Of a DNA stretch of 64,000 nt, positions 36,129 to 44,361 are shown one piece after another (the stretch's first letter is position 1; each line of letters opens with the position of its first letter). Both the position numbers and the translations under genes were made by a program. A model generated the notes under the pieces. It searched no databases and was not told the DNA's origin. It saw nothing but the letters and a program-made list of their open reading frames with translations. The DNA is from Phyllobacterium zundukense (lineage in GTDB: Bacteria > Pseudomonadota > Alphaproteobacteria > Rhizobiales > Rhizobiaceae), in assembly GCF_025452195.1 (NCBI RefSeq), contig NZ_CP104973.1, positions 2,587,001 through 2,651,000 of the forward strand. The letters are read 5' to 3'.

Positions 36129-36950
36129 ATGGTCGAGATCGAGGCCCGTAAATTCCGCACGCTTTTCCTGTCCGATGTGCATCTCGGCTCGAAAGGTGCG
36201 AAGGCCAGTTTTCTGCTGGATTTTCTGAAATACCACGACGCCGATACGATCTTTCTGGTTGGGGATATCGTTGATGGCTGGCGCCTGCGGCGGAACTGGC
36301 ATTGGCCGCAAGAGCACAATGACATTGTGCAAAAGCTCCTGCGCAAGAGCCGCAAGGGCGCGCGTATCCTGTACATCGCTGGCAATCATGACGAGTTCCT
36401 GCGTGATTTCCAGGGAACGCACTTCGGCGGCATCGAGGTCATGGACCGGATCATGCATGAGACCGCGGACGGCCGTAAATTCCTTGTCATCCACGGCGAT
36501 CAGTTCGACGTTGTTGTGCGTAACGCCCGCCACATCGCCTATCTTGGCGATTGGGCCTATGACGCCGCGCTTGCAATCAACACAATCATGAACAAGGTAC
36601 GGCGCATGCTTGGCCTGCGCTACTGGTCGTTTTCGGCCTGGGCAAAGTTCCGCGTCAAGAAAGCAGTGAACTTCATCGGTTCGTTCCAGACGGTGGTTTC
36701 GGACGAGGCCCGGCGCATTGGTGCGGACGGCGTGATCTGCGGCCATATCCACCACGCAACGATCGAGCAGATCGATGGCATCGAATACATCAATACCGGC
36801 GATTGGGTAGAAAGCTGCACGGCTATCGTCGAGCACTTCGATGGCCGCATGGAACTCCTTTCCTGGACGCATCTGATCGGCGAACAGGCTGGCTTCGCGC
36901 CTATCGTCCGGCTCGATGACAAGCGTCCAAAGGCGGCGAATGCAGCCTGA
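36129..36950 (+). CDS. plcP: Metallophosphoesterase, PlcP/LpxH-like
   Basis: A 273-residue binuclear metallophosphoesterase: SDVHLGSK (residues 15-22), GDIVDGW, GNHDE, HGDQFD and GHIHH, the five metal-site motifs in order. The family includes UDP-2,3-diacylglucosamine diphosphatase, but alphaproteobacterial proteins with this neighbour are PlcP, a phospholipase C that converts membrane phospholipids to diacylglycerol during phosphate limitation (established in Sinorhizobium meliloti). The downstream glycosyltransferase and the upstream Pho-box-like site support PlcP over LpxH. The following gene's ATG overlaps this stop. Confidence 0.82.
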   Translation: MVEIEARKFRTLFLSDVHLGSKGAKASFLLDFLKYHDADTIFLVGDIVDGWRLRRNWHWPQEHNDIVQKLLRKSRKGARILYIAGNHDEFLRDFQGTHFGGIEVMDRIMHETADGRKFLVIHGDQFDVVVRNARHIAYLGDWAYDAALAINTIMNKVRRMLGLRYWSFSAWAKFRVKKAVNFIGSFQTVVSDEARRIGADGVICGHIHHATIEQIDGIEYINTGDWVESCTAIVEHFDGRMELLSWTHLIGEQAGFAPIVRLDDKRPKAANAA

Positions 36951-38016
36951 GGGTCAAGCGAAGCGCCTCGTCATCGTCTCGGATGCATGGCATCCGCAAG
37001 TCAATGGCGTGGTTCGTACGCTGACCAAGCTGCGTGAGCAAATGGAAGCCCGCGGCTTTGAAGTGACGATCATCTCGCCTGCCGATTATCGTTCTGCGCC
37101 TTGCCCGACCTATCCGGAAATCCGTCTGGCGTTGACGCACCCCCTTGCCATCAGGGCGAGGATCGAAGCGCTGCAGCCGGCTTATGTGCATATCGCGACC
37201 GAAGGTCCGCTCGGCATCATGGCACGCCTTGCTTGCCTGAAGAATAATTGGCGATTTACCACCAGCTTTCATACGCGTTTTCCTGAATATTTGCGCGAGC
37301 GGCTGCCTGTTCCACTGTCGTGGTCATATGCCTTCCTGCGGCGTTTTCACAATGCAGCCGAACATTGCCTGGTCCCGACACAATCGATCCATGACGAACT
37401 GGCCGAACGCGGCTTTGCGACGCTGAAAGTCTGGACGCGAGGCGTTGACCGTGAGCTTTTCCGGCCGCAACCCGATGTCGATCTCAAGCTGCCCCGACCT
37501 GTCTTTCTCTGCGTTGGTCGTGTCGCTCCCGAAAAGAATCTTGAATCCTTCCTGTCTCTCGATCTGCCCGGCACCAAACTTATCGTAGGTGACGGCCCGG
37601 ATCTGGATGAGTTGAGGCGGAAATATCCCGACGTCGTGTTTGCCGGCAAGAAGGAAGGAGAAACCCTTGCTCGTTATTATGCTGGATCGGACGTCTTCGT
37701 CTTTCCTAGCCGCACGGACACGTTCGGTCTCGTCCTGCTCGAAGCCATAGCCTGCGGGCTGCCTGTTGCAGGCTATCCCGTACCGGGCCCCAAGGATGTC
37801 ATCGGCGCATCCGGTGCGGGCGTACTTTCCGACAATCTGCAAGAGGCTGCGTTGGGTGCGCTGGAAATGGGCCGGGTCGATCCGGACGTCAGGCTCAAGG
37901 GCTTCAGCTGGGAAGCCTGCGCCGAGATATTCGAGAGCGTGCTGACGACGATTGGCGGCGCGACAGCGCCTGCACCACGCAAAGTAAAATCCGGCAAGGT
38001 CGTATCAGCGCGATAA
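36940..38016 (+). CDS. Glycosyltransferase family 4 (diacylglycerol glycosyltransferase-like)
   Basis: A 358-residue GT-B glycosyltransferase. RLVIVSDAWHPQVNGVVRTL is the acceptor-domain start and the C-terminal donor-domain has VGRVAPEKNLESFLSLDLPG and FPSRTDTFGLVLLEAIACGLPV, the GT4 E-x7-E motif. Its ATG (36940) overlaps the stop of the metallophosphoesterase, so the two are co-translated. In Agrobacterium and Sinorhizobium the equivalent gene (Agt) adds glucose or glucuronic acid to diacylglycerol released by PlcP, replacing phospholipids when phosphate is scarce. Assignment to that role is inference from context; the GT4 family is certain. Confidence 0.85.
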   Translation: MQPEGQAKRLVIVSDAWHPQVNGVVRTLTKLREQMEARGFEVTIISPADYRSAPCPTYPEIRLALTHPLAIRARIEALQPAYVHIATEGPLGIMARLACLKNNWRFTTSFHTRFPEYLRERLPVPLSWSYAFLRRFHNAAEHCLVPTQSIHDELAERGFATLKVWTRGVDRELFRPQPDVDLKLPRPVFLCVGRVAPEKNLESFLSLDLPGTKLIVGDGPDLDELRRKYPDVVFAGKKEGETLARYYAGSDVFVFPSRTDTFGLVLLEAIACGLPVAGYPVPGPKDVIGASGAGVLSDNLQEAALGALEMGRVDPDVRLKGFSWEACAEIFESVLTTIGGATAPAPRKVKSGKVVSAR

Positions 38017-38143
38017 CATCATGTTAGTTGCGGATGATACTCGAGCGTTTCTAGGCGCTTGGCGAATTTCGTGATAGTTGCGAATCTCAGGCAACGCGGG
38101 GTTGCGATTCCACCTGAACCGCTCGATCTTCCGAAAGTTTTCC

Positions 38144-39346
38144 ATGACAGCCGCTGCAGCGGACCCTATCCAAGATATGCCGTTTCGCTTCGAGCTGCGG
38201 GTTGCGCTAGCTTATTTTGCGATTTTCACATCAAGCGGTCTGCATCTGCCGTACTTCCCATTGTGGCTCGAATATCGCGCGCTGACGCCGACGCAGATCT
38301 CCATCGTATTGTCGATGCCGCTGTTCGTGCGTGTCGTTGCCGCGCCGCTGATATCGATGCTCGCCGATCGTTCGAATGATCGCGCTCACATACTGACCAT
38401 GGCGACGATCCTGGCCGTCATCGTCGCCGCCTTCTATTTCGTCCCCTTCGGCTTCGTCGGAATTCTGATCGTATCGCTGATGCTTGCCCCGCCGTGGACG
38501 TCGCAGGTACCGCTGGCCGACACGATCGCGCTGTCCGGCGTGCGCCGGTACGGCGCAGATTTCGCCCGAATGCGGGTCTGGGGCTCGATATCATTTCTGC
38601 TCACGTCTTTCGTTGGCGGCGTATTCATCCAGCAGGTGGGCGAGCACGTCATCCCGTGGGCACTTTTAGCCACGCTGGTAGCAGCCTGTGGCATGAGCTT
38701 CATCGTACCGCGCATCGGCAAGCCACGGCGTCTTTCACCGCTATCGGATGTGGATATCGCCGATGCGGGAAGGGCGCTGCGCCGGCCGGCTTTCGTCACC
38801 TTTCTCATTGCCACCGGCATCACGCAGGCGAGCCACGCCTATGGCTACAGTTTTTCCGCGATCTACTGGAAATCGATCGGTATCGAGGAGACCATGATCG
38901 GCGCGCTGTGGTCGATTTCCGTCGTCGCCGAAGTCATCATGTTTACGTTTTTCCGCCGGATGTTCGGCCGCCTGCATCCGGCTAAAGTCCTGATGATCGG
39001 CTCGGCAGCTGCGATGTTCCGTTGGGCGGTTTTTCCACTCATTGCACCCGCCGGTCTTGGCGTTGTCGGGTTTCTCGCCGTCCAGAGCCTGCACGCCTTT
39101 TCGTTCGCGCTATCGTTCCTTGGCATGCAGAAAATGATAGCACTCACCATACCCGAGGAACGCGGCGGCACCGCACAGGGGCTTTCGACTTTCTTCATCG
39201 GTACATCGCTCGCCATTGCCACCATGGCGTCGGGCCCGCTCTACAGCGCGACCGGGATCCATGGTTTTTACGTGATGGTGTTCCTCGCTGCGTGCGGTCT
39301 CGGCCTCGCCATAGTTTCGCTAAGGCTCGAGCAACGAGAGGGTTAG
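38144..39346 (+). CDS. MFS transporter (3-phenylpropionate transporter/HcaT-like)
   Basis: A 400-residue permease with 12 predicted membrane helices. Landmarks: LRVALAYFAIFTSSGLHLPYFP, LADRSNDRAHILTMA (loop motif after helix 2), DTIALSGVRRYGADFARMRVWGS and, in the second half, IGIEETMIGALWSISVVAEV. This pattern matches the small PPP/HcaT-like (LacY-related MFS_1_like) family in Rhizobiales. Substrate unknown. The start is ATG 38144 (MTAAAADPIQD) because the first helix follows it; an in-frame ATG at 38078 has no ribosome site. Its stop overlaps the convergent epimerase stop by four bases. Confidence 0.8.
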   Translation: MTAAAADPIQDMPFRFELRVALAYFAIFTSSGLHLPYFPLWLEYRALTPTQISIVLSMPLFVRVVAAPLISMLADRSNDRAHILTMATILAVIVAAFYFVPFGFVGILIVSLMLAPPWTSQVPLADTIALSGVRRYGADFARMRVWGSISFLLTSFVGGVFIQQVGEHVIPWALLATLVAACGMSFIVPRIGKPRRLSPLSDVDIADAGRALRRPAFVTFLIATGITQASHAYGYSFSAIYWKSIGIEETMIGALWSISVVAEVIMFTFFRRMFGRLHPAKVLMIGSAAAMFRWAVFPLIAPAGLGVVGFLAVQSLHAFSFALSFLGMQKMIALTIPEERGGTAQGLSTFFIGTSLAIATMASGPLYSATGIHGFYVMVFLAACGLGLAIVSLRLEQREG

Positions 39347-40326
39347 CCCCACAGTTGGGGTAGTGGCGGCGAGACGCGGCTACCTTGGAAATTCAAACCA
39401 GGTTTGCGGTCTTCGCGCAGGATCAACGGTCCATCGAGATCGACGAAATCCGCATCCTGCGCCAGCAGTACTGCAGGTGCCATGGCCAAGGACGTCCCAA
39501 CCATACATCCGACCATAATGCCAAATCCAAGCTCGCGGGCGCGCTTCTGCATGCGCAGCGCTTCGGTGAGGCCTCCCGTTTTGTCGAGCTTGATATTGAT
39601 GCTGTCGTAGCGACCAAGGAGCGTATGAAGATCGTCTGTGCCGTGGGCACTCTCATCGGCGCAGATGGGCACCGGATGCGGAATTGTGGTGAGGATGGCA
39701 TCATTGCCGGCTGGCAGTGGTTGTTCGATCAAAACGATGCCGGCTTTCGCTGCAGCCAACATGTTTTCAACAATGTTTTCATCGCTCCAGCCTTCATTGG
39801 CATCAAGGATTATACGGCTTGACGGTGCGGCGTCCGCGACCGCTCGAATACGGTCGGCATCGTCCTCGCCGCCAACCTTGACCTTGATCAACGGACGGTC
39901 GGCAAAGTCCCGAGCCGCAGCAGCCATAGTCGGGACACTACCGAAGGAAACGGTCACCGCTGTCGTCAAATCGTGCAAAGATGACAAGCCAAGGATATCA
40001 GCAACAGTTTTGCCACTGCGTTTTGCCTCGAGGTCCCACAATGCGCAATCGACAGCATTGCGGGCCGCGCCGGCACCAATCAATGTCGGCAAATCATCTC
40101 GTGTCGCGCCATTTGCCAAGGCCTCGCGCAGTCCTTCGACCTCGGCACAAACGGAGTCCAGGCTTTCACCATAGCGCGCATAGGGCACGCACTCGCCACG
40201 TCCGGTGAACGTTCCGTCAGACAGCGTACACAGCACAATGGCCGCCTCGGTTTTCGAGCCGCGAGAGATCGTAAATGTCCCGGCAATGGGCCAGCGCTCT
40301 ACTTTCAACTCAAGCTTAATTGTCAT
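39343..40326 (-). CDS. Dipeptide epimerase (L-Ala-D/L-Glu epimerase family)
   Basis: A 327-residue enolase-superfamily protein. The acid-base pair is in PLIKVKVGG (KxK), metal ligands in LDANEGW (Asp), IEQPLP (Glu) and CADESAH (Asp), and the final lysine in INIKLDKTGG. These are the hallmarks of L-Ala-D/L-Glu epimerase, which helps recycle murein peptides, although other dipeptides are used by some members. The frame is open upstream but MTIKLELKVERW at 40326 is the natural start. It overlaps the convergent transporter stop by four bases. Confidence 0.88.
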   Translation of the reverse strand: MTIKLELKVERWPIAGTFTISRGSKTEAAIVLCTLSDGTFTGRGECVPYARYGESLDSVCAEVEGLREALANGATRDDLPTLIGAGAARNAVDCALWDLEAKRSGKTVADILGLSSLHDLTTAVTVSFGSVPTMAAAARDFADRPLIKVKVGGEDDADRIRAVADAAPSSRIILDANEGWSDENIVENMLAAAKAGIVLIEQPLPAGNDAILTTIPHPVPICADESAHGTDDLHTLLGRYDSINIKLDKTGGLTEALRMQKRARELGFGIMVGCMVGTSLAMAPAVLLAQDADFVDLDGPLILREDRKPGLNFQGSRVSPPLPQLWG

Positions 40327-40384
40327 TATTTTGCGCCTTAATTGTTCAAGTGACAGGAAGCACGAGACTCGATATGTGTGTGTG

Positions 40385-41560
40385 ATGTTGACCGATAGAG
40401 CAAACAATTCAAGTGCTTCTACCGCAGCGCCGCCTCACGTTGAATTCAGCAAGGACGGCGACCGTGCGACGATCACGCTATCGGGTGCATGGACCACACG
40501 CAATGTTCGCCGAGTCGATGACCGCATGCGCGAAATTGCCCATGACAGCAGTTTTTCCACCGCTGTAATCGAAGTTTCCGGGATTGAATTGCTGGATACG
40601 GCGGGAACCTGGCTGATAGAACGCCTGCGAACCACACTGGAGAAAGCTGGCAAGCAGGTCACCGTCGAAGGACAATCCGAAAGCTGGGGCGCCTTGTTTC
40701 AAGCAGTCGGCGAAGCTGCGTCCGCACCTGAGGAGCCGGTGCATATCGAACGGTCATCCCTGTTGATTCGCTTTTTGGAAACCATCGGCAAAACCGTCTA
40801 CGCTTTTGGCGACGATTTCACCAAAGCCATGCATATCCTCGGGGCAACCGTGCGCGGCGCCCAGATGAAGGGCAGCGGGCGCAGCGGTATCAGGCCAGCT
40901 GCGATCGTGCATCAGCTCGACAGCATGGGCATCGGCGCCGTACCGGTGGTGGTGCTGATGTCGACAATCATCGGCGCGATCATCGCCCAGCAGGGTGCGT
41001 TCCAGCTTCGCTATTTCGGCGCAGAGATATTCGTCGTCGATCTTGTTGGTATTCTGGTATTGCGCGAGATCGGTGTGCTTCTGACCGCCATCATGATTGC
41101 GGGCCGTTCGGGAAGTGCTATCACGGCTGAAATCGGCTCGATGAAAATGCGTGAAGAGACTGATGCGCTCACCGTCATCGGCCTCAACCCGGTCGGTGTT
41201 CTGGTGTTTCCGCGTCTGGTGGCTTTGGTGATTGCTCTGCCATTATTGACGATCATCGCGGATTTCGCAGCGTTGGGCGGCGCAATCGGAATCACCTGGG
41301 CCTATTCCGGTATCACGCCCGATGCGTTTATTCAGCGCTTGCGCGACGCGATCGATACGTCGAGCTATCTGGCCGGTCTGATCAAAGCGCCGTTCATGGC
41401 GATGATTATCGGCATCATGGCTTCGGTGGAAGGCATGAAAGTCGGCGGCAGCGCTGAGTCTCTCGGTCAGCGGGTGACGGCGTCCGTTGTGAAGTCCATT
41501 TTCGTCGTTATCGTGGTCGATGGCATATTCGCAGTCTTCTACGCATCGATCAATTTTTGA
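40385..41560 (+). CDS. mlaE: MlaE-type ABC transporter permease with N-terminal STAS domain
   Basis: A 391-residue protein, larger than E. coli MlaE (about 260). Residues 1 to about 115 form a STAS domain ([37 protein letters not shown]), the role played by the separate MlaB protein in E. coli; the rest is the MlaE/PF02405 permease ([31 protein letters not shown]-type segment). It transports phospholipid between outer membrane and inner membrane in a complex with MlaF and MlaD. Start at ATG 40385; a GTG nine bases upstream is possible. First gene of a four-gene operon. Confidence 0.9.
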   Translation: [391 protein letters not shown]

Positions 41561-41567
41561 GCCAGAA

Positions 41568-42425
41568 ATGACGCCGGCAGCAAACAAACAACCCGACACT
41601 GACGCGCAAGAAGTGATCCTTTCGGTGAAGGATGTCAGCGTTTCATTCGGCAGGGCTAAGATTCTCGATAATCTTTCACTTGACGTCTATCGCGGCGAAA
41701 TTCTGGGTTTCGTCGGTGCATCAGGTACCGGCAAATCGGTATTGATGCGGGCGATCCTCGGCCTGAATCAAAAACAGAGCGGACAGATCAAGATCTTCGG
41801 CCATGATATAGATCGGGCCTCGGAGCAGGAGAAGCTGGGCGTCGACATGCGCATGGGCGTGTTGTTCCAGCAGGGCGCGTTGTTTTCTGCTTTGACCGTG
41901 CTCGAAAATATCCAGGTGCCGATGCGGGAATACCTCGATATTCCGCAAAGGCTGATGGATGAGCTCGCACGGCTGAAAATCGAGCTGGTCGGCCTCAAGG
42001 CGGATACGGCTGAAAAGTTTCCGTCGGAGCTTTCAGGCGGCATGATTAAGCGCGCCGCACTGGCCCGCGCGCTATCGCTTGATCCGGAAATCGTCTTTCT
42101 CGACGAGCCGACTTCGGGTCTCGACCCGATTGGTGCGGCGGAATTCGATGAACTCATCGCCAATTTGCGCGATACGATGGGTTTGACAGTTTATATGGTG
42201 ACCCACGACCTCGATAGCTTGTTCGCCGTTTGCGACCGAATCGCGGTATTGGGAAAGAAGAAAGTTCTCGTTGAGGGAACGATTGAAGACATGCTGGCGT
42301 TCGACGATCCGTGGGTTCAGGAATATTTCCGCGGAAAGCGCGCACGCCAGATAGTTTCCAATGGCGACAACAGACGGCGATCGACGCACGAGCAGCCCAG
42401 GGCAGAGCAGGATCAGACGAAGTAA
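41568..42425 (+). CDS. mlaF: Mla-type ABC transporter ATPase
   Basis: A 285-residue ABC ATPase. Walker A GASGTGKSV, Q-loop in VLFQQGALFSALTV, signature LSGGMIKRAALARALSL and Walker B IVFLDEPTSGLDP are all visible; the SGGM-x-K/R-R-A-A-LARAL pattern is diagnostic of MlaF/TTG2A. The C-terminal 40 residues are hydrophilic and extended. It drives lipid transport with the STAS-MlaE permease, whose stop is seven bases upstream, and is followed four bases after its stop by the MCE gene. Confidence 0.93.
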   Translation: MTPAANKQPDTDAQEVILSVKDVSVSFGRAKILDNLSLDVYRGEILGFVGASGTGKSVLMRAILGLNQKQSGQIKIFGHDIDRASEQEKLGVDMRMGVLFQQGALFSALTVLENIQVPMREYLDIPQRLMDELARLKIELVGLKADTAEKFPSELSGGMIKRAALARALSLDPEIVFLDEPTSGLDPIGAAEFDELIANLRDTMGLTVYMVTHDLDSLFAVCDRIAVLGKKKVLVEGTIEDMLAFDDPWVQEYFRGKRARQIVSNGDNRRRSTHEQPRAEQDQTK

Positions 42426-42428
42426 TCT

Positions 42429-43421
42429 ATGGAAACGAAAGCCAACTATGTCCTGGTCGGTGTCTTCACGCTCGTAGTGTGTATCCTTGCCTTTGGATTT
42501 GTCTATTGGATCGCCCGTTATGGTGACCGTAGCGAAACTGCGACGCTTGAAATCCGCATTGTCGGCTCCGTCACCGGGCTGGCTGAAGGCAGCCAGGTCC
42601 TGTTCAACGGTATCAAGGTTGGCACCGTACGGCGCCTGTCTATCGATGCCAACAATCCTGATGCGGTTATTGCCCAGACGGAAGTCAATGCGACGACGCC
42701 CATCACCCGTTCAACGCAGGCGACATTGGGCTTTGCCGGCCTGACCGGACAGGCCTTCATCGAGCTCAAGGGTGGAAAGCTCAACGAGCCCAACCTCCTG
42801 GAGGAAGCCGCCAAGGACGATCAGATCGCGCGCATGGATGCCGATCCTTCGGTCGTCAACAACCTTTTGCAAAAGGCGCAGACAATTCTTGAGCGTGTGG
42901 ATGGTGCCGTGGGTTCTATCGAAAGCTTCATTACCGAAGTGAAGGGGCCGTTGGTCGACACAGTCAACAACACCAAGAAGTTTACCGATGCGCTGGCCAA
43001 CAATTCCGATGTCATCGATAAATTCAGCCAGAGCGCCGAAGATGTTCAGGCTGTGGTAAAAGAAGCGCGGCAAATGATGACCCGGCTCAACACCGCATCG
43101 ACGCGGGTCGACGGCGTTCTTGCCAAGCTAGACAAGCAGCTGTCGGATCAAGATGGCAGCGTCGTCAGGGAGGCGCAGGATACACTTAAATCCTATCGCG
43201 CGGTTGCCGACAATCTGAACGCCCGGCTCGGGCCGATCACCGATAACATCAACCGATTCTCCGGGCAGGGTCTGCGCGACGTACAGGCGCTCGTAAATGA
43301 AAGCCGTCAGTCGGTTCAGCGCATTGAACGGGCGATCACCGACCTTGAAAAAAACCCGCAGCGCGTAATTTTTGGTGGAGGCGGCAGCGTTCCGGAATAT
43401 GACGGACGCACACGCCGTTGA
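42429..43421 (+). CDS. mlaD: MlaD family (MCE) periplasmic component
   Basis: A 330-residue protein with a single N-terminal membrane helix (NYVLVGVFTLVVCILAFGFV, residues 5-24) and one MCE domain (VGSVTGLAEGSQVLFNGIKVGTV; ATLGFAGLTGQAFIELKGG), then a long helical extension (about residues 135-310) longer than E. coli MlaD. MCE proteins form hexameric rings that carry lipids across the periplasm. The extended helix may form a tube-like needle, as in PqiB/LetB-like systems; that is inference. Third gene of the operon, overlapping the next open frame. Confidence 0.92.
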   Translation: METKANYVLVGVFTLVVCILAFGFVYWIARYGDRSETATLEIRIVGSVTGLAEGSQVLFNGIKVGTVRRLSIDANNPDAVIAQTEVNATTPITRSTQATLGFAGLTGQAFIELKGGKLNEPNLLEEAAKDDQIARMDADPSVVNNLLQKAQTILERVDGAVGSIESFITEVKGPLVDTVNNTKKFTDALANNSDVIDKFSQSAEDVQAVVKEARQMMTRLNTASTRVDGVLAKLDKQLSDQDGSVVREAQDTLKSYRAVADNLNARLGPITDNINRFSGQGLRDVQALVNESRQSVQRIERAITDLEKNPQRVIFGGGGSVPEYDGRTRR

Positions 43422-43492
43422 CTTTGGGCGATTCGCATCGCATGAAAGTCAACGGGTTGGTGCGTTCGCATGACACGGACAGAGGGGCGCTG

Positions 43493-44077
43493 GTGAAAAC
43501 AAGAACGACTATTGCCGCTCTGCTGTTGGCTTTGTCCGTTTCAGCCTGCGCGAGCTCCAAGAAGCTTGACACTTTCGATCTTTCCAGCGCTTCGCCAGAC
43601 GTTTCTTCACCAAAGAAGCAGGGTCGCCAGATTCTGATCGCGGCACCCTCCGCGCTCAAGGCGCTCGATGGTGAAAATATTGTCGTTCGATCAGGCCCGA
43701 ATTCGATTTCCTTCTTGAAGGGTGCGCAATGGGCTGATCGCTTGCCGAATATCGTACAATCGCGGCTGGTCCAGGCCTTCGAGAGCACGGGCCGTCTTGG
43801 CGGTGTCGGGCGTCCAGGCGAAGGCCTCGCCATCGACTATCAGGTGATCAGTGATATCCGCACTTTCAACATCAATGTATCCAGCGGCCGGATCGCGATC
43901 GTCGAAATCGCCATCAAGATATTGAACGACAAGAACGGGACTGTGCGCGCCGTGCGTGTGTTCCGCGCGACATCGCCGGTCAGCGGCGAGGGCAATGCAT
44001 CCTATATCGCCGCGCTTGACAGAGCCTTTGACAGCGCCGCGAGCGATATTGTCACGTGGACCCTGTCGGTCATCTGA
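43493..44077 (+). CDS. ABC-type transport auxiliary lipoprotein (PqiC-like, DUF330/PF03886)
   Basis: A 194-residue lipoprotein: GTG at 43493 with GAGGGG eight bases upstream, signal TTIAALLLALSV and lipobox LSVSACAS with the acylated Cys. The mature part is the ABC_trans_aux domain (RQILIAAPSALKALDGENIVVR, LDRAFDSAASDIVTWTL at the end). Longer start options at 43442 or 43418 would place the hydrophobic core well inside. It likely forms the outer-membrane partner of the MCE complex, taking the place of MlaA/MlaC. Inverted repeat B1 follows the gene. Confidence 0.85.
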   Translation: MKTRTTIAALLLALSVSACASSKKLDTFDLSSASPDVSSPKKQGRQILIAAPSALKALDGENIVVRSGPNSISFLKGAQWADRLPNIVQSRLVQAFESTGRLGGVGRPGEGLAIDYQVISDIRTFNINVSSGRIAIVEIAIKILNDKNGTVRAVRVFRATSPVSGEGNASYIAALDRAFDSAASDIVTWTLSVI

Positions 44078-44096
44078 GCGGACAACGCACCCACAT

Positions 44097-44283
44097 CTCC
44101 GTCATCCTCGGGCTTGACCCGAGGACCCACGGCCAAGAAGCCCGCACATTGCGCCTTCCCGACGCGTTCCAGATAGGTGCGGATTTATAACGAGGAATTG
44201 CATTCTATTGCTGACTGGATCCAGTTGAGCAAACGGTCCCGTGATGGTCCTCACGTCCTCGGGTCAAGCCGAGGATGACGGAG
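44097..44283. repeat. Inverted-repeat element, family B, copy 1
   Basis: A 187-base element with 5' arm ctccgtcatcctcgggcttg and following bases and an imperfect reverse complement at the other end. Within the arm is a further short palindrome (ctcgggcttgacccgag). It lies between two convergent genes, the Mla lipoprotein and the giant coiled-coil protein. A second copy is at 59573-59777. The element also supplies hairpins that could terminate both transcripts. Confidence 0.9.
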
Positions 44284-44361
44284 TGGGGCACCAAACAAGA
44301 GAGGTTTAACTTGCCAACAAAAACGCGGCCGAAGCCGCGTTGTTTTATCCCTATCCGCCGC

